Source: Tautonia rosea
GTDB lineage: Bacteria > Planctomycetota > Planctomycetia > Isosphaerales > Isosphaeraceae
DNA: 64,000 bases
NCBI RefSeq assembly: GCF_012958305.1
Contig: NZ_JABBYO010000003.1
Span: 434,001-498,000 of the forward strand
Reading direction: 5' to 3'
Positions 45,286-53,207 of the stretch are shown in pieces. The translations under genes were made by a program, and so were the position numbers. Numbering within the stretch: position 1 is the stretch's first letter; every line of letters begins with the position of its first letter. The notes beneath the pieces are model-generated. The model did no database searches. It was given only the letters and a program-made list of their open reading frames with translations, and was not told where the DNA came from.

Positions 45286-47297
45286 AGGGTCGCGTCAAAT
45301 CGCGTACGGCACGCCTCGATGATGTCCCGGATCGAAGCCTCCACCTCCTCACCGGTCAAGGTTCGATCGGCGCTCCGGAAGGTCAGGCCGAAGTGGAGAC
45401 TATGCCGACCTTCGGGAATCCCGGCCCCTTCGAAGGTGTCAAGAAATTCGACCGATTCCAACAATGAGCCCCCAGCATTCCGGGCGGCCTCGGCCAGTGA
45501 GGTCCAGGGAAGGGCTTTCTCCACCACCAGCGAGAGATCGCGCGTGACCTCTGGATAGATCGGCACAGGGTGATATTTTGGCGAGAGTTCGGCGCGATCA
45601 ATGAGAGCCTCCAGCCCGATCTCGGCTGCGGCACAGGGACCTCGCAAGCCGAATCGGCGTGCAGCCTCGCCGTCGATCTCGCCGGCGTAGCCGAGGTGCA
45701 TCTCGCCGAGCAAGAGCTCAGCGGATCGCCCGGCAGCCATCGGAAAGGGTGACGCCGGTCGACAGATGAGCTGATCCGTCAGATGGAGCCGATCGAGCAG
45801 GGCTTCGACGATTCCCTTGATCGCGAAAAAGTCGGTGCCGGCAACCAGTGCGACGCGGGGCGATTCGTCGGGCAAGGGACGCTCGACCCGGGGCAGGTAG
45901 ACGTGGGCCACCTCGAACAGCCGCGCGTCGGCGTTGCCGTGTGCCTGGTTGTACGACCTGGCGGCCAGCAGACTCGGAACAAGGCTCTGGCGCAGGGCGC
46001 TGTTCTTGCGGAAGTCAGCATGCTCGGCACGGATCGGCGGTTCGACAGGAAGGGGATCGATGGGGGCAATGAGTTCATCGGGCACGAGGCTGAAACAGAC
46101 TGCCTCGTCAAAACCAAGTCCGGTCAAGGCCTCTCGTACGGCCCGTTCGATCCGCTCGCGGCGGCCAAGGCTGGAGGCGGCCAGCGGAACCGGCTGATCC
46201 TCGGGAATATGCTCGTATCCATGAATACGCGCAGCTTCTTCGATCAGGTCGATCTCGCGTTCCAGGTCGCTCCGCCAGGTCGGTGGCCGGAAGGTGGCCG
46301 CATGGTCATCGTTCCCGATGCGCTCCAGGCCAAGGGTTGTGAAGATCTCCTCGACGCGGACCCGGGGAATTTCGATCCCCAGGACACGCTCGATCTGAGA
46401 GAACCGAAGCGGGATTGCAGGGCGCTCTGGAGGAGGCGCTGAGGCCAGATCGATCACCCCTTCGTGCAGCGTGCCGCCGGCGAGTTCCAGCATCAACTGA
46501 GCACATCGTCTGCTGGCCCACTCAGTTCGCTCGGGGTCCATCGGCCGCTCGAACCGATAGCTCGACGGACTCATCAACCCCAGGCCCCGAGAGGTCCGAC
46601 GCACCGAGAGGGGGTCAAACTGGGCGGCTTCGATCAGGATGTCGGTCGATTGATCGCCGATCTCCGTCTCCAGGCCGCCCATCACCCCGGCCAGGCCGAC
46701 CGGACGCCGGCCGTCGGCAATGACGAGCATCTCGGGGGTCAGCTCATACGTCTTCCCGTTGATGGCAACGAGCTGTTCGCCGGGTCGGGCCTTGCGGACG
46801 ACAAGACGGTGCTCGGCCAGGGTGTTGAGGTCGTACGCATGAAGGGGTTGACCGCACTCGAACATCACATAGTTGGTGATATCAACAAGATTGTTGATGC
46901 AACGCACCCCCAGAGTTTCCAGGCGTTTCCGCATCCACCACGGGCTTGGTCCGACCTTCGCCCCCGTGATGACCCGTGCCGTGAAGCGTGGGCAGAGCCC
47001 CGGTTCCTCGATCGAAACAGCGGTCACTTCGGAGACGGAGGAGCCGGATTCGGGCGGGTGGGGCTGGGGTTCTCGGAACGTTCTGCTGCCGTAGACTGCG
47101 GCGATCTCGCGAGCCACGCCCAGATGCCCGAGGCAATCGGGCCGATTGCTCGTGACTTCGAGATCAATGGCGAGGTCCCCGCCAACCTCGGCCGTACCTT
47201 CATGGTTCAGGCCGGTCAGGGCAAGGCGTTCGGCAAGTTCGTCGGCCGGCATGTCGAGCCGGACGTAATCGGTCAACCAGTTCCAACTGACAATCAT
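45273..47297 (-). CDS. pheT: phenylalanyl-tRNA synthetase beta subunit, short form
   Basis: With PheS it forms the alpha2beta2 enzyme that charges tRNA-Phe. The 674-aa product starts MIVSWNWLTDYV and runs directly from GLNHEGTAEVGGDLAIDLEVTSNRPDCLG into the B3/B4 editing region (NLVDITNYVMFECGQPLHAYD, AGVMGG, DPLSVRRTSR). B5 follows (PLRFSQIERVLG), then the synthetase-like domain and a complete C-terminal FDX-ACB anticodon-binding domain (YPEVTRDLSLVV). The OB-fold tRNA-binding domain that normally sits at residues 40-150 of about 800-aa bacterial PheT is absent. It is separated from pheS by two small genes. Confidence 0.95.
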   Translation of the reverse strand: MIVSWNWLTDYVRLDMPADELAERLALTGLNHEGTAEVGGDLAIDLEVTSNRPDCLGHLGVAREIAAVYGSRTFREPQPHPPESGSSVSEVTAVSIEEPGLCPRFTARVITGAKVGPSPWWMRKRLETLGVRCINNLVDITNYVMFECGQPLHAYDLNTLAEHRLVVRKARPGEQLVAINGKTYELTPEMLVIADGRRPVGLAGVMGGLETEIGDQSTDILIEAAQFDPLSVRRTSRGLGLMSPSSYRFERPMDPERTEWASRRCAQLMLELAGGTLHEGVIDLASAPPPERPAIPLRFSQIERVLGIEIPRVRVEEIFTTLGLERIGNDDHAATFRPPTWRSDLEREIDLIEEAARIHGYEHIPEDQPVPLAASSLGRRERIERAVREALTGLGFDEAVCFSLVPDELIAPIDPLPVEPPIRAEHADFRKNSALRQSLVPSLLAARSYNQAHGNADARLFEVAHVYLPRVERPLPDESPRVALVAGTDFFAIKGIVEALLDRLHLTDQLICRPASPFPMAAGRSAELLLGEMHLGYAGEIDGEAARRFGLRGPCAAAEIGLEALIDRAELSPKYHPVPIYPEVTRDLSLVVEKALPWTSLAEAARNAGGSLLESVEFLDTFEGAGIPEGRHSLHFGLTFRSADRTLTGEEVEASIRDIIEACRTRFDATLRAS

Positions 47298-47330
47298 GAT
47301 GGTAGGGTTCGTTCGACGGCGTTCGGGAGT

Positions 47331-47981
47331 TCAGGTTTGGGGAAGGGGAATCTGGTTCGCTTCGAGGGGCCCGAGGATGGCATTGATGTCCAATTCGACG
47401 TTGGGCAGGGCGGCCGGAGCAACCGTTTGCCCCCGGCTTCGAATCAGTTGTTCGGTATACGTCCCGTTGTCCGGGATGCGATGCAACTCGATTCGGTCCT
47501 CGATCAGGTCGATCAGCCAGACCTCGGTCACGCCCGAGCGGGCGTAAAGCCCAAGCTTGGTGCCGCGGTCATAAGCGCTCGACGAATCCATGACCTCGAG
47601 AAAAAGCAGGACGTCGGACGGTCCCGAGTGGGCGGAGGCATATCGACCCTCGCGTCGGTTGACGATCATCAGATCAGGCTCGGGCTCAGAGTGGTCGTCA
47701 AGCCGGAGCGGATTCTGAACGCGAACAATCGCTCGACCGAAAAGGAGAGGGACCAGGATCTCGACAAGTCGGTCAACGACATCCGCGTGTCTCGGGCCGA
47801 TCGGGATCCTCGCGATCAGATCCCCTTCGATCAACTCGACGCGAGCAACCTCGCACAGAAATCCAAGGTCGCCGAGGCGGTAGAAATCGTCCACCGTGAA
47901 CCGGAGGCGAGCCGGTTGAGAGCCGAGCGGGCCCGGAGAGGCGGGAGATGCCGGGTTCTGCGATCGCGTTGCGGTCGCCAT
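47331..47981 (-). CDS. Uma2-family (DUF820) putative endonuclease
   Basis: A 216-aa protein with the Uma2/DUF820 PD-(D/E)XK-like fold: FTVDDFYRL, RVELIEGDLIAR, EPEPDLMIVN, LFLEVMDSSSAYDRGTKLGLYARSG and VTEVWLIDL. All are hallmark segments, with the putative active residues Glu, Asp and Glu-x-Met preserved. The family is abundant in cyanobacteria and planctomycetes, and its function is unproven; members are often described as mobile or selfish-like nucleases. Here it sits inside the phe operon, 33 bp before pheT, which is unusual. Confidence 0.9.
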   Translation of the reverse strand: MATATRSQNPASPASPGPLGSQPARLRFTVDDFYRLGDLGFLCEVARVELIEGDLIARIPIGPRHADVVDRLVEILVPLLFGRAIVRVQNPLRLDDHSEPEPDLMIVNRREGRYASAHSGPSDVLLFLEVMDSSSAYDRGTKLGLYARSGVTEVWLIDLIEDRIELHRIPDNGTYTEQLIRSRGQTVAPAALPNVELDINAILGPLEANQIPLPQT

Positions 47982-48011
47982 CGGGGAGGGGCCTCCGAAG
48001 GGGCCGAGGCC

Positions 48012-48251
48012 TCAGACCTTCGTCTGCTCGGCGTAAGACTTGACGTCTGCGATGGCGAGTTCAATCGACTTGCGACGCCAGTCGGTCAGGGCCGAGTCGA
48101 GGGCTCGGGTCAGATGATTGACCAGTTGAGAGGCGGCGTCGGCAGGATTGTCCCCCTCGGCCCGGATCTCCGGGAAGTCGCGGTGGTGAACTGCGGCCAG
48201 TCCGGCGGTGGCGCCGGCGGTGACAATCACGCGGTCTTCGCCTTGGGACAT
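48012..48251 (-). CDS. small conserved hypothetical protein
   Basis: A 79-aa soluble protein, MSQGEDRVIVTAGATAGLAAVHHRD..., followed by a helix-rich half (AASQLVNHLTRALDSALTDWRR, IELAIADVKSYAEQ). It lies between pheS (137 bp) and the Uma2 gene (30 bp) on the same strand. ATG 48251 is favoured; the frame is open further but with poor composition. Family unknown. Confidence 0.55.
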   Translation of the reverse strand: MSQGEDRVIVTAGATAGLAAVHHRDFPEIRAEGDNPADAASQLVNHLTRALDSALTDWRRKSIELAIADVKSYAEQTKV

Positions 48252-48388
48252 CGTCGAAACCTCGGGTGAGACAGGCTGATGCTCGAAGCGGTGGGGCGGG
48301 AGGCTTGCTCGTTCCGGATCAGCCTGTCGAGAGGATGGTCGATCGGTGGTGGGAGCAGGATCGAGCGCCGAAGCCGCTTGTCCTCGGT

Positions 48389-49387
48389 TCAAAATTGGGA
48401 CAGGAACCGTACATCGTTGAGGGTAAACTGCCGAATGTCGTCGATTCCGTGGCGTCTCATGCAGAGGCGCTCGACACCGAGACCGAAGGCGAATCCGGTT
48501 ACCTCATCTGGATCATAGCCTACAGCGCGAAGAACGTTCGGGTCGACCATTCCCGCTCCTCCCATTTCAACCCAGCGGTCGCCGCCATGCCAGAGCATGT
48601 CGACCTCAACGCTCGGCTCGGTGAACGGGAAGAAGGAGGGACGGAAGCGAATCTGGACATCCTCGCCGAGGTACCCCTGGGCAAACAGGCGAAGGGTACT
48701 CTTCAGGTGGGCCATTGTGATCCCGCGGTCGACCATCAACCCTTCGATCTGATGGAACATGAACGAGTGGGTGGGATCGACCTCATCAGGGCGATAGACG
48801 CGACCAATGGCAACGATCCGGACCGGAGGGGCTTGCCGCTCCATGACCCGAATCTGAATGGTGCTGGTCTGACTGCGGAGCAAGGCTCCGTCGCTCAGGT
48901 AGAAGTTGTCGGCCGGATCGCGAGCGGGGTGAGAGAGGGGGATATTCAGCGCTTCGAAGTTGTGGAAGACATCCTCGACTTCCGGACCCCGGGCTACACC
49001 GAAGCCGAGGCGGCCGAACAAGTCGATCAACTCGTCGGCTGTCTGGGTCAACGGGTGCCGATGCCCGAGCCGGGGCCGAGGGGTGCCGGGACGGGTGACA
49101 TCGAGGCCAGAGATGGCGGCTTCGGGACGTTCCAGTCGTGCCTTGGCCGATTCCCATGCGGCTTCAAGCGCCTTTTTGACGGTGTTGAACCGCTGGCCGT
49201 ATTGCTTGCGGGCCGAGGGCTCGATCAGCTTGAGCCGTTCCTGGGCGGCCTTGATCTTGCCCTGCTTCAGGCCGAGGTACTCGATCCGAGCGGCCTCGAC
49301 CTCCTCCGGACGAGATGAGGTGCGGAAGGACTCGAGGCCAGAGGCTTCGAGGGATTCGAGCTCGTGGATCGCCGTGGAAAGGTCCAT
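48389..49387 (-). CDS. pheS: phenylalanyl-tRNA synthetase alpha subunit
   Basis: Catalytic class II subunit of phenylalanyl-tRNA synthetase. The 332-aa product has the N-terminal coiled-coil arm (residues 1-90) and motif 1 around HPLTQTADELIDLFGRLGF. Motif 2 is VYRPDEVDPTHSFMFHQIEGLMVD, and FRPSFFPFTEPSVEVDM and the motif 3 region GFAFGLGVERLCMRRHGIDD are also present. ATG 49387 follows a TTG in frame. It lies 104 bp after rplT, in the classic infC-rpmI-rplT-pheS-pheT order. Confidence 0.97.
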   Translation of the reverse strand: MDLSTAIHELESLEASGLESFRTSSRPEEVEAARIEYLGLKQGKIKAAQERLKLIEPSARKQYGQRFNTVKKALEAAWESAKARLERPEAAISGLDVTRPGTPRPRLGHRHPLTQTADELIDLFGRLGFGVARGPEVEDVFHNFEALNIPLSHPARDPADNFYLSDGALLRSQTSTIQIRVMERQAPPVRIVAIGRVYRPDEVDPTHSFMFHQIEGLMVDRGITMAHLKSTLRLFAQGYLGEDVQIRFRPSFFPFTEPSVEVDMLWHGGDRWVEMGGAGMVDPNVLRAVGYDPDEVTGFAFGLGVERLCMRRHGIDDIRQFTLNDVRFLSQF

Positions 49388-49406
49388 CAATCAGGTCGGA
49401 TGGGAA

Positions 49407-49437
49407 CCGCCCACCCGCTCTCGGGGGGAGTGGGCGG
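49407..49437 (-). promoter_or_regulatory. hairpin between rplT and pheS
   Basis: CCGCCCAC (49407-49414) and GTGGGCGG (49430-49437) are perfect 8-bp arms around a 15-nt GC-rich loop. It lies 20 bp upstream of pheS in the transcript. No T-tract follows, so it is more likely an mRNA structure than a terminator. Confidence 0.4.
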
Positions 49438-49491
49438 CGCCCACCTCGGGGAGGGTCTATCGTCACACGAGTCGAGTAGCCAGAGGTTGCC

Positions 49492-49884
49492 TCAGGCGGA
49501 TGCTGCGGCGACGGCCGGAATCGCGCCGATCTCCTGAAGCTTGGCACGAACCCGATCGGCGATGACGTCGAAGGTCTCGGGATCGTGGATCGCCAGCTCG
49601 GAAAGGCTCTTGCGGTCGAGGCCGATGTCGAGCAGCTTCAAGCCCTGGATGAACCGGCTGTAACGGAGCCCTCGCATCTCGGCTGCGGCACTGATGCGGG
49701 TGATCCACAGACGGCGGAATTCTCGCTTCTTGGTGCGGCGGTCGCGGAAGGCGAACATCCCGGCGCGGAGCAAGGTTTCCTTGGCCGTGCGGTAGAGCCG
49801 CCGGCGACCGCCGACAAAGCCCTTAGCTTCCTTCAACAAACGCTTCTTGGCCCGACGGCGGGCCGATCCTTTCCTCGCGCGCAT
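49492..49884 (-). CDS. rplT: 50S ribosomal protein L20
   Basis: A 130-aa primary 23S rRNA-binding protein required early in large-subunit assembly. The sequence is typical: [65 protein letters not shown] and [10 protein letters not shown]. Family length is about 117 aa, so there is a short Ala-rich tail. In several bacteria L20 represses its own operon by binding a pseudoknot in the mRNA; whether it does so here cannot be seen. The gene follows rpmI by 73 bp. Confidence 0.98.
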   Translation of the reverse strand: MRARKGSARRRAKKRLLKEAKGFVGGRRRLYRTAKETLLRAGMFAFRDRRTKKREFRRLWITRISAAAEMRGLRYSRFIQGLKLLDIGLDRKSLSELAIHDPETFDVIADRVRAKLQEIGAIPAVAAASA

Positions 49885-49957
49885 CGCTCAGGTTCTCGAC
49901 GATCAGGGAGGGGGCTTAAGACGAAGGAGATCGAATTCAACAGGGTTGTTCAGGCGG

Positions 49958-50263
49958 TCACTCGGCCGAAGGGGATTCTGCGGTCCCGTTGGTTTCGAGT
50001 TGTTCCTGGGCCGCAGCTGCGGCGGCGAGGGCGTTGGCGAATCGGCCGTGCCCGGCTTCGCGGCGTTGCAAGGCCCGGCGGATTTTGTGAGCCATGGCCT
50101 TGTTCTCCAGGACGGCCGGCTTGCGCAACTTCCGAATGCGCTTGCCGCTCATGTGGCTATTCAGGTGGGAGGAGCCGCAACGCTTGTGAATGACCTTGCC
50201 GGTCGCCGTCACCTTGAAGCGTTTCTTGGTCCCCTTGTGGGTTTTCATCTTCACCGAAGGCAT
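49958..50263 (-). CDS. rpmI: 50S ribosomal protein L35, C-terminally extended
   Basis: A 101-aa protein with a standard L35 core: MPSVKMKTHKGTKKRFKVTATGK, SSHLNSHMSGKRIRKLRKPAVL. Typical L35 is about 65 aa; here roughly 35 extra residues, Ala/Glu-rich (ANALAAAAAAQEQLE), are appended. The gene is third-last in the cluster order and lies 324 bp downstream of infC, with an intrinsic terminator in the gap. Confidence 0.95.
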   Translation of the reverse strand: MPSVKMKTHKGTKKRFKVTATGKVIHKRCGSSHLNSHMSGKRIRKLRKPAVLENKAMAHKIRRALQRREAGHGRFANALAAAAAAQEQLETNGTAESPSAE

Positions 50264-50587
50264 CGTCGTCTGGCCTCGTCTGTGCCCGGTCGGAGCCGGC
50301 CTCGGCCGGGCTACCTGCGCTCGGGGTGATCGCTCGGGGATGTCGGTGGGACGCAGGTTGCGTCAGGTCGCAACGCAAGCCCGGAAGAGGAGAATCGTAC
50401 CATGAGAGCGCCCCGGATCCAATCCCGATCGGAGTCCGAGGATAAAAAACGCCCCCGAGCCGAGGACAACACGGTTCGGCTCGGGGGGCAAAGGCCGGTC
50501 AGCTGCGCGTTCGTCGATGCATGCCGTCGGAACGAGCGCCGGGCCGGAGCCCGCCTGGGGACCGACGGCAAGCAGACCTCATCAGCA
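50264..50587. other. infC-rpmI intergenic region with terminator and alternative hairpins
   Basis: This 324-bp gap is unusually long for an operon whose genes are normally close. From the infC side it holds a strong intrinsic terminator (50442-50489). It also holds two mutually exclusive small hairpins, 50350-50364 (GACGCA/TGCGTC) and 50357-50374 (GTTGCG/CGCAAC), and a GC-rich imperfect hairpin about 50284-50311. It may be a regulatory leader for rpmI-rplT-pheS. I could not see a separate promoter with confidence. Confidence 0.5.
50442..50489 (-). terminator. intrinsic terminator between infC and rpmI
   Basis: On the minus strand a 12-13-bp GC-rich stem (arms at 50451-50463 and 50476-50488, TCGGCTCGGGGGC type, 12-nt loop) is followed immediately by GTTTTTTATC. 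This is the best Rho-independent terminator in the window. It either ends an infC transcript or acts as an attenuator controlling rpmI-rplT-pheST. Confidence 0.88.
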
Positions 50588-51115
50588 TCACCGCGGGGCG
50601 ACGATGGCGGTCATGCGGCGTCCTTCCATCGAGGGAGGTTTTTCAACCTTGGCCACGTCGTCGAGGGCGGCAATCACCTCCTCAAGCACGCGGCGGCCTT
50701 CCTCAATGTGGGCCATCTCTCGGCCTCGGAACAGCACGTTGACCAGCACCTTGTCCTTGTGTTCGAGGAAGTCGCGGGCCTTCTTGACCTTCACCCGGAT
50801 GTCTTCGTCTCCGGTCTTCGGTCGGACGCGGATTTCCTTGACCTGGACCTGATGTTGTTTCTGCTTGGCGACTCGCTTTTTCTGTTCGTATTTGAACTTG
50901 CCGAAGTCCATGATCTTGCAGACCGGCGGCCGCTCATTCGGCGCAACCTCGACCAGGTCCATGTCGGCCTCTCGGGCCAGTTCCAGGGCCTTGGATGTCG
51001 GGATCACGCCGAGCTGGGCACCGTCGGCACCAACGACCCGGATCGGCGAAATGCGAATCTGATCATTCACGCGCTGAGTTTTCTCGCGCTCGGTTCGGTC
51101 AAACGGCGGTCTGAT
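50588..51115 (-). CDS. infC: translation initiation factor IF-3, probable AUC start
   Basis: IF-3 controls start-codon fidelity and subunit anti-association. The sequence shows [73 protein letters not shown] and [14 protein letters not shown]. An ATG exists at 51202, but the residues after it look non-coding and have no ribosome-binding site. GGGGGAGG is placed 5 bp before an in-frame ATC at 51115, giving 175 aa, the normal IF-3 length. Rare AUU or AUC starts are a known autoregulatory device in infC, so I choose ATC 51115. A good promoter lies about 140 nt upstream. Confidence 0.93.
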   Translation of the reverse strand: MRPPFDRTEREKTQRVNDQIRISPIRVVGADGAQLGVIPTSKALELAREADMDLVEVAPNERPPVCKIMDFGKFKYEQKKRVAKQKQHQVQVKEIRVRPKTGDEDIRVKVKKARDFLEHKDKVLVNVLFRGREMAHIEEGRRVLEEVIAALDDVAKVEKPPSMEGRRMTAIVAPR

Positions 51116-51261
51116 GGCGTCCTCCCCCGGGACGATACGGATCAACCTCTGATGGGGATTGGTGAGGATTCCGGCCCGATTCGACCCCGAGGCCGGCACC
51201 ATCCCGCATCCGCGACGCCCACCTCGTGGCGGGTCGAGTTTCGTCGCAGAGGCAATCTTGA

Positions 51262-51290
51262 TCTATAACGGGTCTGGTGCGAACAGTCAA
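51262..51290 (-). promoter_or_regulatory. sigma-70-type promoter of infC
   Basis: On the minus strand TTGACT (51290-51285) and TATAGA (51267-51262) are separated by exactly 17 bp. The start point would be near 51255, giving a roughly 140-nt leader to the proposed AUC start at 51115. This is the strongest promoter seen by eye in the window. Confidence 0.65.
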
Positions 51291-51339
51291 GCAAATCGCA
51301 ATGATTGTGCAGCCGGATTCTGGAAAGATTCGCGATCGT

Positions 51340-52002
51340 TTATTCGCGTAACGGGTTGAGTTGGCGGACTCGGCGGCCTTCGGTCAGGAGTCGGCCCTCG
51401 GCATAGAGGGCGATGGCTTCGGGAAGGGCCTGGCGTTCGGCGGCCTGGACGCGAGCGGCGAGGGTCGCGGGGGTGTCGTCGTCGAGCACCGCGACGGTGC
51501 GCTGAAGGATGATCGGGCCGTTGTCGTAATGCTCATCGACAAAGTGGACGGTACAGCCGGAGACCTTCACGCCCAGGTCGATCGCCGAGCGATGGACGGC
51601 CTCGCCGTGAAACCCCTTGCCGCCGAAGCTGGGCAAGAGCGCCGGGTGGACGTTGATGATCTTCCCCTCGTAGTCCTTCGGGATCGGTAGCAAGCTGAGG
51701 AATCCGGCGAGGACGACGAGATCGGCCTTGGAGTCTCGGATCGGACCGAACAGCGCGGCCTCGTAGGCTTCGGGGGTCAGGTCGAGCTTTCGGACAACCG
51801 CTACGGGCACGCCGGCCCGTTCGGCCCGCTGGATCGCTCCGGCCCCCGGCTTGCTCACGATCACCTGGACGACTGAGGCGATCAGACGCCCTTCGGCGAT
51901 CCGGTCGAGGAGGTTCTGTAACGTCGATCCGCTTCCCGAGGCCAGCACGGCCAGGCGGATCGGCGGCTCGGTGATCGGAGGGGTTCTTGGGGCGTCGGGC
52001 AT
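51340..52002 (-). CDS. purN: phosphoribosylglycinamide formyltransferase PurN
   Basis: Third step of purine synthesis: transfers a formyl group from 10-formyl-tetrahydrofolate to GAR. The 220-aa protein has RLAVLASGSGSTLQNLLD (phosphate loop), ADLVVLAGFLSLLP, the catalytic INVHPALLPSFGGKGFHG (Asn and His of the active site) and SGCTVHFVDEHYDNGPII with the catalytic Asp. Length fits the family with a short Pro-rich N-terminal lead. ATG 52002 is chosen over an upstream in-frame start with poor composition. It lies upstream of infC on the same strand with 224 bp between. Confidence 0.95.
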   Translation of the reverse strand: MPDAPRTPPITEPPIRLAVLASGSGSTLQNLLDRIAEGRLIASVVQVIVSKPGAGAIQRAERAGVPVAVVRKLDLTPEAYEAALFGPIRDSKADLVVLAGFLSLLPIPKDYEGKIINVHPALLPSFGGKGFHGEAVHRSAIDLGVKVSGCTVHFVDEHYDNGPIILQRTVAVLDDDTPATLAARVQAAERQALPEAIALYAEGRLLTEGRRVRQLNPLRE

Positions 52003-53207
52003 CGGAGTCGGGGTGCCTGGGGACCTAGAATCGGAGTCGTTGCAGCGAATCATACGCGATCATCGCGGCCAAGGGGTGTCCGGAACGACGCGGATCGAAC
52101 CCGCTCGGGGTTGAGTCGATGCGGAGGCGGGAGCGCCCGAGAGATTGCCTCGGGTGCGCCTTCGGGAGCGCTTCCGGAACGCGGGGTCGTTGCGGCGTTT
52201 GGTGTTGTCTGAACACGGGTTGCGTCGAATCGGTTGGCTTCGTTCCGTGGATTGCGTGCGTTGAGGGAAATGGCTTCGTTTCGTCAACGCGACAGAGAAT
52301 GACGCCGGTGAGGGGCGGCGCAATGGCTTTGTTTCGTCAGGCCGATCTGTGCCAGGAAGGATCGTGTTCTGAGGATGGGGTTTCGGGGACGATCGGGGCC
52401 TCTCGTCGGAGGACCGGGGGCATCGTCGCCGGATCGGGTGCGCTGCAGGGTGCGCCTGAGGTGCGCTCTGGGTGCGCCACCACCGCAAGGATCGCGGGTG
52501 GTGTTTATGCTGCAATGATAGGGGTTTGTGTCGATGGGCCTGGCTTCGTTCGGGGAATTGGCAGGGTACGGTTGGGTTTGTTTGGTCAGGGTGTCGGGGG
52601 TGCGATGGGTTCGTTTCGTCACGCCAGGGAGGATCGGGCCACAAACGCGGGGCAAGCCGGGTCGCATCCAGGGAAGGGAAGGGGATCGGGGCATGGAAGG
52701 AGCCCGAGGAAGATCGTTGTCGGGAGGCAACGGGAGGACGCGGAGGGTGAGGCGGTCGCGATGGAGGGAACACGGGTGCGGACTCGGGGACAGCGGGGAG
52801 GAGACGGGATCGAGTGGGCTCCCTCGTGGTCGTTGGCGCTCGCCGAGAGGGAGGCGAGGGCGGGGAGACGATCGGCCAATCGGGGGGATCGTCGGGAGGG
52901 CGGAGACCTTCCTGTCCCTTACTATCGTGATTGGGACGAGGGGCAGTCACACAAAATGGTAAGGACACGATAACGGGGGCCGTCTTGATCGTCTCTGAAT
53001 GGGTGGTTCGAGCGGATCGACGTACGAGCGCACCTCGACCCGTTGCCAAGCAAGGGGCGATCCCAGGTGTCACCGGGTCGCCGTGTTCTATTGGTGAGCA
53101 GGTGCCCGGTGTTCCCCGATGGACGCACCTTCAAATCTTCCCGCCTTGCTCGGACCGAACGCTATACTGATGGGAGCCAGGGATTGGAGTCGAAGGGGAG
53201 TCTCAGC
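52003..53207. other. 1.2-kb non-coding block with dispersed repeats
   Basis: Long open frames exist on both strands, but they have no plausible start sites or protein-like composition: the minus frame is rich in Pro, Arg, His, Thr and Ser, the plus frame in Gly, Arg and Trp. The left half holds the TGGCTTCGTTTCGTCA-type repeats. The right half (about 52660-52960) is purine-rich on the plus strand (GGGAAGG, GGAGG and similar). The far right supplies the leader of the transglutaminase-like gene, with TATACT at 53163-53168. Confidence 0.6.
52234..52625. repeat. degenerate ~20-bp repeat array (TGGSTTYGTTTCGTCA type)
   Basis: Copies on the plus strand are TTGGCTTCGTTCCGTG (52234), AATGGCTTCGTTTCGTCA (52269), CAATGGCTTTGTTTCGTCAG (52321), GGGGTTTGTGTCG (52521), TGGCTTCGTTCGGGG (52541), GTTGGGTTTGTTTGGTCAGG (52571) and GATGGGTTCGTTTCGTCACG (52604). 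Spacing is irregular (20 to 50 bp, with one larger gap). Read on the minus strand, the units give TKP/TKR/NEA-like peptides, a pattern I recall from spurious planctomycete ORFs. Non-coding repeat family, function unknown. Confidence 0.75.

Noticed and set aside
46464-48269. A 601-codon plus-strand frame across pheT and the Uma2 gene
   Set aside because: It spans two well-identified genes on the other strand and ends inside a third; artefact.
52060-53073. Overlapping long frames on both strands in the 52-53 kb block
   Set aside because: Composition (Pro/Arg/His/Thr or Gly/Arg/Trp) and the underlying DNA repeats explain them; no ribosome-binding site or domain.
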